From Lacticaseibacillus hegangensis (GTDB taxonomy: Bacteria; Bacillota; Bacilli; Lactobacillales; Lactobacillaceae), in assembly GCF_003946465.1 (NCBI RefSeq), contig NZ_RHOL01000009.1, positions 21,499-85,498 on the forward strand: DNA of 64,000 bases. Reading direction: 5' to 3'. The notes under the pieces were generated by a model. It had not been told where the DNA came from. It worked only from the letters and a program-made list of their open reading frames with translations, and made no database searches. Shown here in pieces: positions 40,701 through 48,421 of this stretch. The translations under genes were made by a program, and so were the position numbers. How positions within the stretch are numbered: the first letter of the stretch is position 1; each line of letters starts with the position of its first letter.

Positions 40701-43698
40701 GATTAACGATGCCTTCGGCGGGGTTTTTGTGAACGAGTACATTCCTGCTTATGGTGCGGCAACACCCGTGAATACCATGACGATTGCTGGTCAGCCAGTT
40801 AAGTACATTACTGACAACAATAGGACATTCAAATATTCATTCCTTGTCCCTCTATTCTTGGGTAGTGAAAATGGCATTGATGACCCTGCCACGAGTAGTG
40901 TGGCTTATCTGACCTATTCGGATGCGAAGCCCGATGCCACCACAGCGCATCTCTCTCGGGGCGCAACGCCAAGCGAAGAGGATGATACAAACGCTGCGAA
41001 CATCCAACTGGCCTCCGTCAATACAACAACGAATAGTGCCCCTTGGAGCGATAATCTGATTAATCTGCCTACAGTCCAAGATGGGGATCATTTCACAATC
41101 GTTTTGACTGGTCCGGGCACGCTGAGCCCGAATTCTCCAGCTGGTTCGAAGCTGCTGTATTCTTCTAAAAAGGTGACCCCTGATCCGGATGGCTCAATCG
41201 ACCTAAGTTCCTTTAGCGACGTCGTTAGCGAGGACAAATGGGACACCGTTAAGACGGTTGTGCTACAAACCGGGAAACTGTCTCAAAATGATGTGGCTTC
41301 TGCAATTCTGCCTGTGAAGGTGCCGTCGATTAACACGGTTATACCGGGTAAAATTGCAAATCTGACGACCACCTTCGTCAGTCCCAAGGCCAATGGCGAG
41401 ACCTTCATGGCGACGCAGCCGCTGGCGGTTGAGGTTAATCAGGATACTGCGGTGACGACAGAGTATGTGGCAGCCAATCCTGATGGCTCTGCAAGCACGC
41501 ATCCAATCGCACCCCCAGTCACTCGGGTTTATAAGGCTGGCGATAACTATGAGACAACACCTTTGGCAACAGTGCCAGCAGGCTATGACGGCAGTCAGGT
41601 CAATCAGCCGGCAAACGCTCAGGGCATAATTGCAAAGAATCAGAACGCGATTACGGTTACCTATATTTATCCACTGGCGACATTCAAGGCTAGCGTAAAC
41701 TATGTTGACGATAACAACGATGAGGCCATCGTCAAAACAGATCACCTCACTGGCAAGCTTGGGGCCGTCAACAACTACAGTTTGGTGAAAGCTGCTAACG
41801 AGGGCGGGCTTACCGCGCTTGGCTATGTCATCGGCAAGGACGACCTGCCAGCCGGTGACTTGATTGTCTTTAACCAGTCAGCAAGTGGTGACCAGACTTA
41901 TACGGTTCATTTGAGTCATAAAATGGTCACGGTGACGCCAAGTGCGCCAGGGAATCCTGGCCAACCGATTGACCCTGCCAATCCAGGAGTGCTGTGGCCA
42001 GCGGGGTCTGATAAGCAGTCCCTCCAGAAGACGATTACCGAATCGATTCATTACAGTGATGACAAAGCAGACCCCCAAGCCCCTGACCACATTGGTACCG
42101 TGGTCTTCGACCGCAACGGGACGGTCGACGCGGTCACCGGCAAAGTGACCTATGACGCTTGGACTGCTCAAAATGGTGATACGACCTTTGATGCGGTCCG
42201 CAATCCTGTGGTCTCAGGAATGGTCACTCAGACCAACGGAGTCGGCCCAGTTGGGGATGTCACCGTTGAAGCCGGGAACCTCGATCACACAGTCGTGTAT
42301 CAAACGCTAGGGGCATGGGTGTCGAATCTACCAGATGTCTCAGCAATCACCTATCCTAATGATCCTACCGACCCGACTCGGACAGCCGCTGCCACGGATG
42401 CGAAGTACCCAACAATTCCGTACAAGGCTGGTTACACTGCAAAAGACGCTCAAGGAAACGCGTTGAAGCCAGCAGACCCCCAGCACCCGGAAAAAGGCTA
42501 TATTCCGCCAGCAGTCCCGAGTGATCTGACTGCGAACACGCCAATCACCTATGCGAAGAATAAGTCGATGATTAATATTGTCTATTTGGACAATACGACC
42601 CACCAGTGGCTTGCGACTGATCATGAGAATGGCGCGTATGGTAATTCGAGTGCTTATCATACCAGTACCCGGATTAAGCAGTTTGAAGCGGCAGGTTATC
42701 AGCTTGTCGACGACGGTTATCCAGCCGGGGTCGTCTTTGGTGACCACGCGCAAACCTACGTGGTCCACCTGAAGCACGGGACGATAACGGTCACGCCGAA
42801 CCATCCTGGCGAGCCAGGAAAGCCAGTCGATCCAAAGAATCCAGCGGGCGTGAAGTGGCCCGCTGGTACCGATAAGTCCGCGCTGGAAAAAGTTGTGACC
42901 GAAACGATTCACTACGTTGATCAAACCGGTAAGACGCTCGCACCGGATCACCTCGATCGGGTCATCTTTAGCCGGGAGGCGGTTGTGGATGAGGTGCTCG
43001 GCTCAGTGCGCTACAGCCCATGGACGGCGGAGAATGACGACACCACTTTTGATGCTGTCAAGAATCCGCTCGTCTCCGGGTACAAAGCTGACTACGCGGG
43101 TGTCGGGGCGGTTGGTGACATCACTGCTCAAGCGGCGAACATTGTGCACACAGTTGTTTACACTGCCATCGAGGATGGCGATAACCCCGGCACCCCAGGT
43201 GGCAATAATCCAGGGAACCCGGGGGATAACACCCCCGGCACTCCAGACGGCAATAACTCAGGAAATCCAGGGGATAACAACCCCGCCACACCAGACGGCA
43301 ATAACCCAGGAAATCCAGGTGACAATAACCCCGGCACGCCAGACGACAATAACTCAGTAAATCCAGGGGAAGACAACTCGGACACCACGACTGATAACAA
43401 TCCAGGTAATCCAGAAGGCAATAACCCGGATGCTCCAGGCGGTGATAACGCCGGCGCTACCCCCGGACGGGCAGGGCTACCAGAAACTGGCAGTTCGACA
43501 GGAACAACGCCATCTCGTGCAGCTAACCTGAACAACCGTCGAGACCAACGACAGGCTGGCGACTTGAAGCAGTCTGAGGAGAAGCGGTTACCAAGTACTG
43601 GTGATGTTCAGAGCCAATGGCTGGTATCGGTAGGTTTGAGCTTAGCAGCCCTACTTGGATTGGCATCTCTCGATGTGCGTCGGCGTAAGCAAGACTAG
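37714..43698 (+). CDS. Large MucBP-domain LPxTG surface adhesin
   Basis: 1994 aa. Signal peptide of the KxYKxGKxW type (RYKLYKSGKLWLTASMSVLV). Residues 60-380 are Ala/Ser/Thr/Gln-rich and helical. Residues about 390-1250 form a long series of beta-rich modules without a recognised family. MucBP-like modules follow from about 1325 (VNYVDDNNDEAIVKTDHLTG) and 1620 (INIVYLDNTTHQWLATD), with Mub-type segments such as ITESIHYSDDKADPQAPDH between. A Pro/Gly/Asn/Asp-rich stalk (NNPGNPGDN type) is at about 1826-1910. LPETGS near 1923 is not followed by a membrane segment; the true sorting signal is RLPSTGD, a hydrophobic stretch and RRRKQD. The gene probably arose, with the previous one, from a local duplication. 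Ribosome binding site GGGGGTAG is weak. Confidence 0.92.
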   Translation: MQFDRKNSRLFHDSFEEKSRYKLYKSGKLWLTASMSVLVAGMVLTSKTQVQAATATGEPDVAGPTGESIAGAKTVTLASSQPGKAMANVAQPAAATLQATAFTGTAATVEGQTDSGSGRYQVTLAAGLQAPNWAAADFEQTKTSGTDDESVVTLSAAGLAKLQAANPSYTFSAANIKPGELAGAPAAVDASAAKSGAASAHFDVPSSVDQNQASTQRTSIDAAAAIAEAKQLSQGAQKTVAQLDTYVTQDNELASQSASDNIPHNDALTALQTHVGDENDQVLALTANVSDDVSEDPAATLSQLTQAAQILNTMNEELTQAASMLDTDRNGAPSEAASAAQTALDALTLPAGTSGKVNTYGDLILNAASPADYQAAVDVVKGSGELKSFRQVVDPDTDALTDAAGTVFGDIGQTHNLVVSVDANTGDKITVSIPKAFLSQSDSVMNVSPTTLFNAGYATDAAGVNRLINGLNTFTYTADTAGTHQFNITITLGRPYGKDSDTKYAYPQDTQLPITLRHGQTVKTLTYTLDNGFSLQSPRLNLHSGYATSASNVSIDSLVTNQVYEFTITSNGQGDPLELKTTVSVPEGFVVDAVTSDFGDLAETSTNGATYTFSQPGGAGTPVVVSTDHTYNPSTLSAFNLLGHYTKVPVDNSFTVTQVLGSTTVTAKQSFPLVKDDTSANVKVALEHGTDSLFSSPNIQNNEVVKVDPSGNVLTSPQNFLDVPVNSGDQLTNNSNIALTNFAASFAIEPGTIINDDSSTSGLGKLFANVSSLTHFQLIVTHSNGQQETFSNLDSTGQLSSQVNGKLTGAFDDVTNITLKADRLLPGESVQLYYRDYSLIKTDKAVGDVAHYPISVTSEQLTQNFVNDRQIIAPVNINYSVSQSFTALVQMAPNDLGVLRPGDVVILGDTLIPTPETASGVYGDSYFIVPTGFSVVSATAKIGNLTGKVDDLGNIGPGGADVLKFSLAQLAGQASGRANISVQVQVNDNTLPGTYTINDAFGGVFVNEYIPAYGAATPVNTMTIAGQPVKYITDNNRTFKYSFLVPLFLGSENGIDDPATSSVAYLTYSDAKPDATTAHLSRGATPSEEDDTNAANIQLASVNTTTNSAPWSDNLINLPTVQDGDHFTIVLTGPGTLSPNSPAGSKLLYSSKKVTPDPDGSIDLSSFSDVVSEDKWDTVKTVVLQTGKLSQNDVASAILPVKVPSINTVIPGKIANLTTTFVSPKANGETFMATQPLAVEVNQDTAVTTEYVAANPDGSASTHPIAPPVTRVYKAGDNYETTPLATVPAGYDGSQVNQPANAQGIIAKNQNAITVTYIYPLATFKASVNYVDDNNDEAIVKTDHLTGKLGAVNNYSLVKAANEGGLTALGYVIGKDDLPAGDLIVFNQSASGDQTYTVHLSHKMVTVTPSAPGNPGQPIDPANPGVLWPAGSDKQSLQKTITESIHYSDDKADPQAPDHIGTVVFDRNGTVDAVTGKVTYDAWTAQNGDTTFDAVRNPVVSGMVTQTNGVGPVGDVTVEAGNLDHTVVYQTLGAWVSNLPDVSAITYPNDPTDPTRTAAATDAKYPTIPYKAGYTAKDAQGNALKPADPQHPEKGYIPPAVPSDLTANTPITYAKNKSMINIVYLDNTTHQWLATDHENGAYGNSSAYHTSTRIKQFEAAGYQLVDDGYPAGVVFGDHAQTYVVHLKHGTITVTPNHPGEPGKPVDPKNPAGVKWPAGTDKSALEKVVTETIHYVDQTGKTLAPDHLDRVIFSREAVVDEVLGSVRYSPWTAENDDTTFDAVKNPLVSGYKADYAGVGAVGDITAQAANIVHTVVYTAIEDGDNPGTPGGNNPGNPGDNTPGTPDGNNSGNPGDNNPATPDGNNPGNPGDNNPGTPDDNNSVNPGEDNSDTTTDNNPGNPEGNNPDAPGGDNAGATPGRAGLPETGSSTGTTPSRAANLNNRRDQRQAGDLKQSEEKRLPSTGDVQSQWLVSVGLSLAALLGLASLDVRRRKQD

Positions 43699-43711
43699 AT
43701 CAGCAATTTGA

Positions 43712-43746
43712 GGAAGCTAGCGAGTAATTGCCGGCTTCTTTTTTAG
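43712..43746 (+). terminator. Terminator of the second MucBP adhesin gene
   Basis: GAAGCTAGC pairs imperfectly with GCCGGCTTC, followed by six T. Confidence 0.6.
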
Positions 43747-43908
43747 TTGCGTCAATAAAAAAATCAACGTTCACGTTTGCTGCATAGATTTGCGACTATT
43801 CGCTGTCTTTCTGATAAGAGCTAACTGACTAGGGCTCAAGCCGAGTCGGACCCGTCACTGGCGAGCATAGCTGACCGTTTCTGACGGCGCTTTTCAGCCC
43901 ATAGCCAA

Positions 43909-43961
43909 ATGTACAAAACTGGGTTCTCCACGGTTTTTGTCAAAATAGCAAAAATTGCGGA
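43909..43961 (+). repeat. Intergenic direct repeat, copy B
   Basis: ATGTACAAAACTGGG, then TTTTTGTCAAAATAGCAAAAA and TGCGGA, about 80 percent identical to copy A at 37160-37209. Confidence 0.7.
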
Positions 43962-44019
43962 GAATGTCATCCCATGTTCCTCGGTAGTATATAAGCATAG
44001 GAGCAAGGAGGGATGGCCG

Positions 44020-44511
44020 ATGCGAGTTAAAGATCTGACAGGAGAAAAGTTTGGCCGGCTGACCGTACTCATGCGAGTCGGGACAGCCAAAAACGGGAAC
44101 GCGGTATGGGAATGCCGTTGTGCCTGTGGTCATACGGTCTCAGTTGATGGGTATCGACTGCGGTCAGGTCAAGTCCGCAGCTGCGGATGCTTGCGTCGGG
44201 ATGTTGCACGCGAGCGTGCGGCGCTGAATCCAGCCTTTAAGGCTCACCAGCATGCGCATGGGCGCGATTTGACCAATGGGGAAGGCATTTCGCTGAACTC
44301 GTTAGTCAAAAGCAAGCGTAATAAGTCTGGTGTTGTGGGTGTCTCTTACAATCCTTCCAACGACCGTTGGTTTGCTCGGCTGCGGTATCGGGGCCGGTAC
44401 GTGCTGCTCAAGTCGTGCCAGACGTTTGACGAAGCCGTGGCCCTGCGTAAGGCTGCAGAATACCAGTATCTGGGCAAACCGACAGAAGAGTTGGCAGAAA
44501 GCGTTCGGTGA
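44020..44511 (+). CDS. AP2-domain DNA-binding protein (phage/mobile-element type)
   Basis: 163 aa from ATG 44020, which follows AAGGAGGG at 7 bases; the open frame extends upstream but without a site. Residues 1-60 hold a Cys-rich zinc-finger-like module (WECRCACGHTVSVDGY, RSCGCLRRD). Residues 88-150 form an AP2-type domain: SGVVGVSYNPSNDRWFARL and GRYVLLKSCQTFDEAVALR. In phages these modules are usually attached to an HNH nuclease; no HNH motif is seen here. It could be the DNA-binding remnant of a homing endonuclease or a regulator. The direct repeat just upstream hints at mobility of this spot. Confidence 0.8.
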   Translation: MRVKDLTGEKFGRLTVLMRVGTAKNGNAVWECRCACGHTVSVDGYRLRSGQVRSCGCLRRDVARERAALNPAFKAHQHAHGRDLTNGEGISLNSLVKSKRNKSGVVGVSYNPSNDRWFARLRYRGRYVLLKSCQTFDEAVALRKAAEYQYLGKPTEELAESVR

Positions 44512-44530
44512 CACACTCCGGGGAGGGAGT

Positions 44531-44551
44531 GCGGCGCTGGCCGCTTTTTTT
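44531..44551 (+). terminator. Terminator of the AP2-domain gene
   Basis: GCGGC and GCCGC with a four-base loop, followed by seven T. Confidence 0.8.
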
Positions 44552-44560
44552 GTCGGTTCA

Positions 44561-44601
44561 CCAAAAAGGCGGCAAATCGCGAAAATGCGATTTGCCGCCT
44601 T
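44561..44601 (-). terminator. Terminator of the repeat-protein gene
   Basis: A perfect 15-bp stem (AAGGCGGCAAATCGC and its complement) with a 6-base loop; on the minus strand it runs into TTTTTGG. Confidence 0.85.
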
Positions 44602-44608
44602 GCTTGTG

Positions 44609-46804
44609 CTAACTGTGAATACCGAAGTTGATAACGCCAGAAAGGCTCTCCCAGTATGCGGCTAGCATCGCCGCGCCGGCAGCCAGATCTGGGGCTCCAC
44701 CGCCATTGCCATGATGTTGTTGCAAGCTCATGGAAAATGGGGTGTAAACCATCTGGCGGTTTAAGCGTTCACCCTGAAACATCGCCACTATCTGGGCCTG
44801 GGGCGCGGTCTGAGCGCTGCGATCAGCCTTGGCAGCGTCACTGGCCTTGTGGGCGGTCAGCGCTGGAAGCAGGGCCTGATATTCACTTGGCAGGGGCGTG
44901 GTCAGCGTGGCCTCCTCTGCGCGCTCAACGGTAATGATGAGCGTTTGGTTCGTGGCAGGAAACGCGGTCAGATCGGTTGCAGGGTTGATCAGCACGGCAT
45001 AGCCGGCCACCACCAGGGACTGGGTGAGCTCATGAAAATTAAAGGTAATCGGGTCTCCAGGCACGCCTGTGACCATGGCGGTTTGCAGTGGTTCGCCAGT
45101 GTCGGTATCGACCACGATCACAGTTAGGCGGGTCGTCCTGCGGGCCGGCACTGCCTGCTTGCGACCAGCGCGAGCTGCCGGTGCCGTTTGGGTGACCTCA
45201 GACTCCGGCGCTAGTAGTGCGGCGGCGTGAGCCGTGCTTGGTTCAGGTAACGCAGTGGGCTTGGCCGTTTGCGTGGTTGGGTGCTGATGCTGCGCGGCTT
45301 CACTCGCTGCGATGCTCTGAGCAATTGAGTTGGCCTCGGCAATGGCGGCACTCTCCGCAGCCTCACTGGCTGCCTTACTCTGAGCGATGGAGTTAGCCGC
45401 GGAGATTGCAGCACTTTGCGCGGCCTCACTGGCTGCTTTGCTTTGGGCAATCGAGTTAGCCGCGGAGATTGCAGCACTTTGCTCGGCCTCACTGGCAGCC
45501 TTGCTTTGGGCAATCGAGTTAGCCTCGGAAATAGCGGCACTTTGCGCGGCTTCGCTGGCTGCCTTGCTTTCAGCGATGGAGTTAGCCTCGGAGATGGCGG
45601 CACTCTCCGCAGCCTCACTTGCTGCCTTGCTCTGGGCAATGGAGTTGGCCTCGGAAATTGCGGCACTCTCTGCGGCTTCGCTGGCTGCCTTGCTTTGGGC
45701 AATGGAGTTGGCTTCGGAAATTGCGGCACTCTCTGCGGCTTCACTGGCTGCCTTACTTTGGGCAATCGAGTTAGCCTCGGAAATAGCGGCACTTTGCGCG
45801 GCTTCACTGGCTGCCTTGCTCTGAGCGATGGAGTTAGCTTCGGAGATTGCAGCACTTTGCGCGGCCTCACTGGCTGCCTTACTTTGGGCGATGGAGTTAG
45901 CTTCGGAAATGGCGGCACTCTCCGCAGCTTCGCTGGCTGCCTTACTTTGGGCAATCGAGTTAGCCTCGGAAATAGCGGCACTTTGCGCGGCTTCGCTCGC
46001 CGCCTTGCTTTGGGCGATAGAGTTGGCCTCGGAGATCGCAGCACTTTCAGCGGCTTCACTCGCCGCTTTGCTGGCCGCAATACTTTGCGCTGCCGATGCG
46101 GCACTAGACCCGGCCTCACTGGCGGCACTTGAGGCGCCTAAGTCGGCGTTGCTGCTTGGCTGCTGGCGTGTCACTTGAATCGCTTTGGTCAGCATGCGCG
46201 TTGTCAGGGCAAAGGTGATCTGGCTGCTTTGGCCTTGCGCCAGGACGTAACCCTTAGGCGGCTGGGCGACGTAAGTCCCAGTCGCCTTCAAGCCAACCTG
46301 TTGGTGCACGGTGGCAATGACCTGGCTGCCTGCGATGTAGTTGTAAGTCAGCACGGCGGTGTCCTTGCTTGCCGGGTTGACGGCCAGGCTCCCCTGGATG
46401 CTGGCAGGGACGACATAATTGGCCTTACCAGTGGCGGCCGCGATGGCTGCGGTCAGCTTTGCCTGCCCCTGCGCCGTCAAATTGGCGGTGTAGACGCCAG
46501 CAACGGTGTCGTCATCGACCACACTGAAATCGCCAGCAGCCAGTGTGACGGTTGCAAGCGTCTGGTTAGTGTCGGGCGTCTTGGCGGTGAGCTCGCTGCC
46601 GATGAAGTGCTGAGAGGCCGGCGTGCCATCGACCGTGCTGGACAGCACGCTCCAGGTCGTGTGAACCGGAGCCGAGGCGGTGGTTGAAGCCGTGACTGGC
46701 GTCGTTGGCAGGGCCGCTGGCGCCACCAGCGCGGCGCCGGTCAGTGCGGCAGCGCCCAGCAGGAGAGTTCCGATTTTATTCACGTTGTGAGGTGATTTCG
46801 GCAT
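44609..46804 (-). CDS. Secreted protein with 21-residue Ala/Ser/Glu repeats and MucBP-like segments, no sortase signal
   Basis: 731 aa from ATG 46804 (GTG 46807 just before it is possible), eight bases after AAAGGA. The signal peptide is residues 1-39 (IGTLLLGAAALTGAALVAP). Residues about 40-225 resemble a short beta domain ending in a MucBP-like unit (GTYVAQPPKGYVLAQGQ). Residues about 245-510 are 12 full copies of a 21-residue unit of the type SIAQSKAASEAAQSAAISEA plus N, which is three heptads and so probably a helical or coiled-coil rod. A second MucBP-like unit follows (TVIVVDTDTGEPLQ). The end, VINFGIHS, shows neither LPxTG nor a membrane helix, so anchoring is unclear. The gene overlaps the Mga-like regulator by about 29 bases. 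Confidence 0.85.
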   Translation of the reverse strand: MPKSPHNVNKIGTLLLGAAALTGAALVAPAALPTTPVTASTTASAPVHTTWSVLSSTVDGTPASQHFIGSELTAKTPDTNQTLATVTLAAGDFSVVDDDTVAGVYTANLTAQGQAKLTAAIAAATGKANYVVPASIQGSLAVNPASKDTAVLTYNYIAGSQVIATVHQQVGLKATGTYVAQPPKGYVLAQGQSSQITFALTTRMLTKAIQVTRQQPSSNADLGASSAASEAGSSAASAAQSIAASKAASEAAESAAISEANSIAQSKAASEAAQSAAISEANSIAQSKAASEAAESAAISEANSIAQSKAASEAAQSAAISEANSIAQSKAASEAAQSAAISEANSIAQSKAASEAAESAAISEANSIAQSKAASEAAESAAISEANSIAQSKAASEAAESAAISEANSIAESKAASEAAQSAAISEANSIAQSKAASEAEQSAAISAANSIAQSKAASEAAQSAAISAANSIAQSKAASEAAESAAIAEANSIAQSIAASEAAQHQHPTTQTAKPTALPEPSTAHAAALLAPESEVTQTAPAARAGRKQAVPARRTTRLTVIVVDTDTGEPLQTAMVTGVPGDPITFNFHELTQSLVVAGYAVLINPATDLTAFPATNQTLIITVERAEEATLTTPLPSEYQALLPALTAHKASDAAKADRSAQTAPQAQIVAMFQGERLNRQMVYTPFSMSLQQHHGNGGGAPDLAAGAAMLAAYWESLSGVINFGIHS
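45300..46090 (-). repeat. 63-bp tandem repeat array (12 units)
   Basis: Each unit encodes 21 residues; units differ mainly by Q/E at the EAA(Q/E)SAA position and at third codon positions. Not a CRISPR array, because there are no unique spacers. Confidence 0.95.
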
Positions 46805-48308
46805 CACTATCGTCCTTTCCTTTCAGCGCAAAGGGGTCACTCACGGTTTGCGGGACCACTGACTGAATTTTGGCCTGTTTGACCCGCACCGTCAAGTCCG
46901 CCAGCTCCCGCCAGTCTGCAGGGGAAGGCGGGTTGGCCCAAGTGACCTGGGGCACACTCAGGCTAGGGTCTGCAAAGTCCGAGAGATAGACGTCAGTGTG
47001 CTTAGACAGCTGGTGCTCGACCACGATGAACGCGTTATCGAAGCTCGACAGCGTGCGCGAGATGTAGTCGGTGTAAATTGGCCCTTGGGCAAAATCGACG
47101 CAGACGTAAACTTTATCGCGCAGCGCTTCAGTCGGCACGTAGTTGATCAGCGTGAACATGTAGGAAAAGTACAGGTTGACCGCCATCGTCCGGTTCAGCA
47201 CCGGATCGCCGCGCTTGGCCAGCTGGCTGATGAACGTCAGGATCAGCTCATCAAAGCCAGGGTAAAGATTGGCAAAAAAGCTGATCTGCTGGTCGTCGAT
47301 GAAGGTCGTCGGCGCCAGGTAGAACGTGACCATTTGCACGTGCAGCCCGAATAGCGCCTGCCGCAGCGCGCTCAGATCCGTATTGCCCGGGTCCTCCAGA
47401 ATGTGCTGGGACTGAACGAGCATCAGGAATTCGTCGGTCATTCGCCCGGCCTTAGGCAGGCGCGCGGCCGAGATCAGGTCGGTTTCCATCGCCGGTGGCA
47501 GGTAATGCCAAATGGCCAGAAACGCGTACAGGTAATCGAGCTCGGCTGGAGTGACGCCGAACTGCTTGGGTAAAATTTTGTGGATTCCGTCGAGACAGCC
47601 ATTGGCGCCGGGCAACTCGAGCGTACTCGGCAGCACTTTCTCAATGTGCTGGCCGTTCATCATGCGCAGTAGCCAGATCTTGAGGAAAAAGCGCAGCTTG
47701 GTTGCTTGTGTCGGCAGCAGAGCCACGTTCAGTTGGGCCTCCAGCGTGCGGATCAGCGCTTCAACGGTTTCGTCCAGTTCGCTGAAGGGGCTGGCGATGC
47801 CATTGTAGGCGACAAAGTAAAACTGGAAGAGGGCCAGCCGGGTCGCAAACTCCGTGTCCTCCGGCGCGTGCGGCGAGAGAAAATCATCCGCCAGCGCGGT
47901 TTTCAGTTGCGCCGCCGCCTCGTAGAACTTGGCGTTAGAGATGAAGTGCTCCTGCATGTATTTACTTTTAGGGGTGCGATTGGAGAAGAAAAACTGATAC
48001 TCGAACACCGTGAACTCGTAGCTGCGCTTCAGGTACATCACGCGCAGCTTCTGCAGGATCACCTTCGTGAGATGATGCGCGCGCCAGTAGCCTTTTTCCA
48101 GGTCGTCGAGGTAGCTTGGGGTCTTGGTGGACACCGCCACCAGGTCGGCGTTCAGGGTGTCGAAGACCTTGTTTAACTTGTACTTGGTCAGGCCAAACTG
48201 ATCTTGGAGCATGGTTTCTGAAAGCGTCTGGTTTGCGGCGTTGCTGATGGTCTGCAGAATCTGGTAACGCGCTTGGTCTTCCGCGTTGAACAGCGCTGAC
48301 TCGTTCAT
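46776..48308 (-). CDS. Mga-family-like transcriptional regulator
   Basis: 510 aa. An N-terminal helix-turn-helix (about 20-60: LQTISNAANQTLSETMLQDQ, then FGLTKYKLNKVF) is followed by a second helical region (about 75-110) and a long helical body without catalytic motifs. This size and plan match Mga-type stand-alone virulence regulators (two HTH domains, PRD-like domains, EIIB-like end). In streptococci Mga activates the neighbouring surface protein genes. Here the next gene encodes an exported repeat protein and overlaps it, so the regulator and its likely target are coupled. TATAAT near 48345 is its probable -10. Assignment rests on layout more than on strict motifs. Confidence 0.7.
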   Translation of the reverse strand: MNESALFNAEDQARYQILQTISNAANQTLSETMLQDQFGLTKYKLNKVFDTLNADLVAVSTKTPSYLDDLEKGYWRAHHLTKVILQKLRVMYLKRSYEFTVFEYQFFFSNRTPKSKYMQEHFISNAKFYEAAAQLKTALADDFLSPHAPEDTEFATRLALFQFYFVAYNGIASPFSELDETVEALIRTLEAQLNVALLPTQATKLRFFLKIWLLRMMNGQHIEKVLPSTLELPGANGCLDGIHKILPKQFGVTPAELDYLYAFLAIWHYLPPAMETDLISAARLPKAGRMTDEFLMLVQSQHILEDPGNTDLSALRQALFGLHVQMVTFYLAPTTFIDDQQISFFANLYPGFDELILTFISQLAKRGDPVLNRTMAVNLYFSYMFTLINYVPTEALRDKVYVCVDFAQGPIYTDYISRTLSSFDNAFIVVEHQLSKHTDVYLSDFADPSLSVPQVTWANPPSPADWRELADLTVRVKQAKIQSVVPQTVSDPFALKGKDDSDAEITSQRE

Positions 48309-48380
48309 GGTGGCACCCCCTCTCGAATTTATCCCCCATATAATAAATATTATACTGCATTTTGAAAGCTGTTAGAGATG

Positions 48381-48409
48381 AAAAAAAGCCCCGGCTGGGC
48401 GGCCGAGGC
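48381..48409 (-). terminator. Terminator of the amino-acid ABC gene
   Basis: GCCTCGGC and GCCGGGGC (one G-U pair) around six bases, followed on the minus strand by seven T. Confidence 0.85.
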
Positions 48410-48421
48410 GTGCGCCGTGGG

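Noticed and set aside
45300..46090. Repeat array that might look like a CRISPR
   Set aside because: Units are contiguous 63-bp coding repeats without unique spacers.
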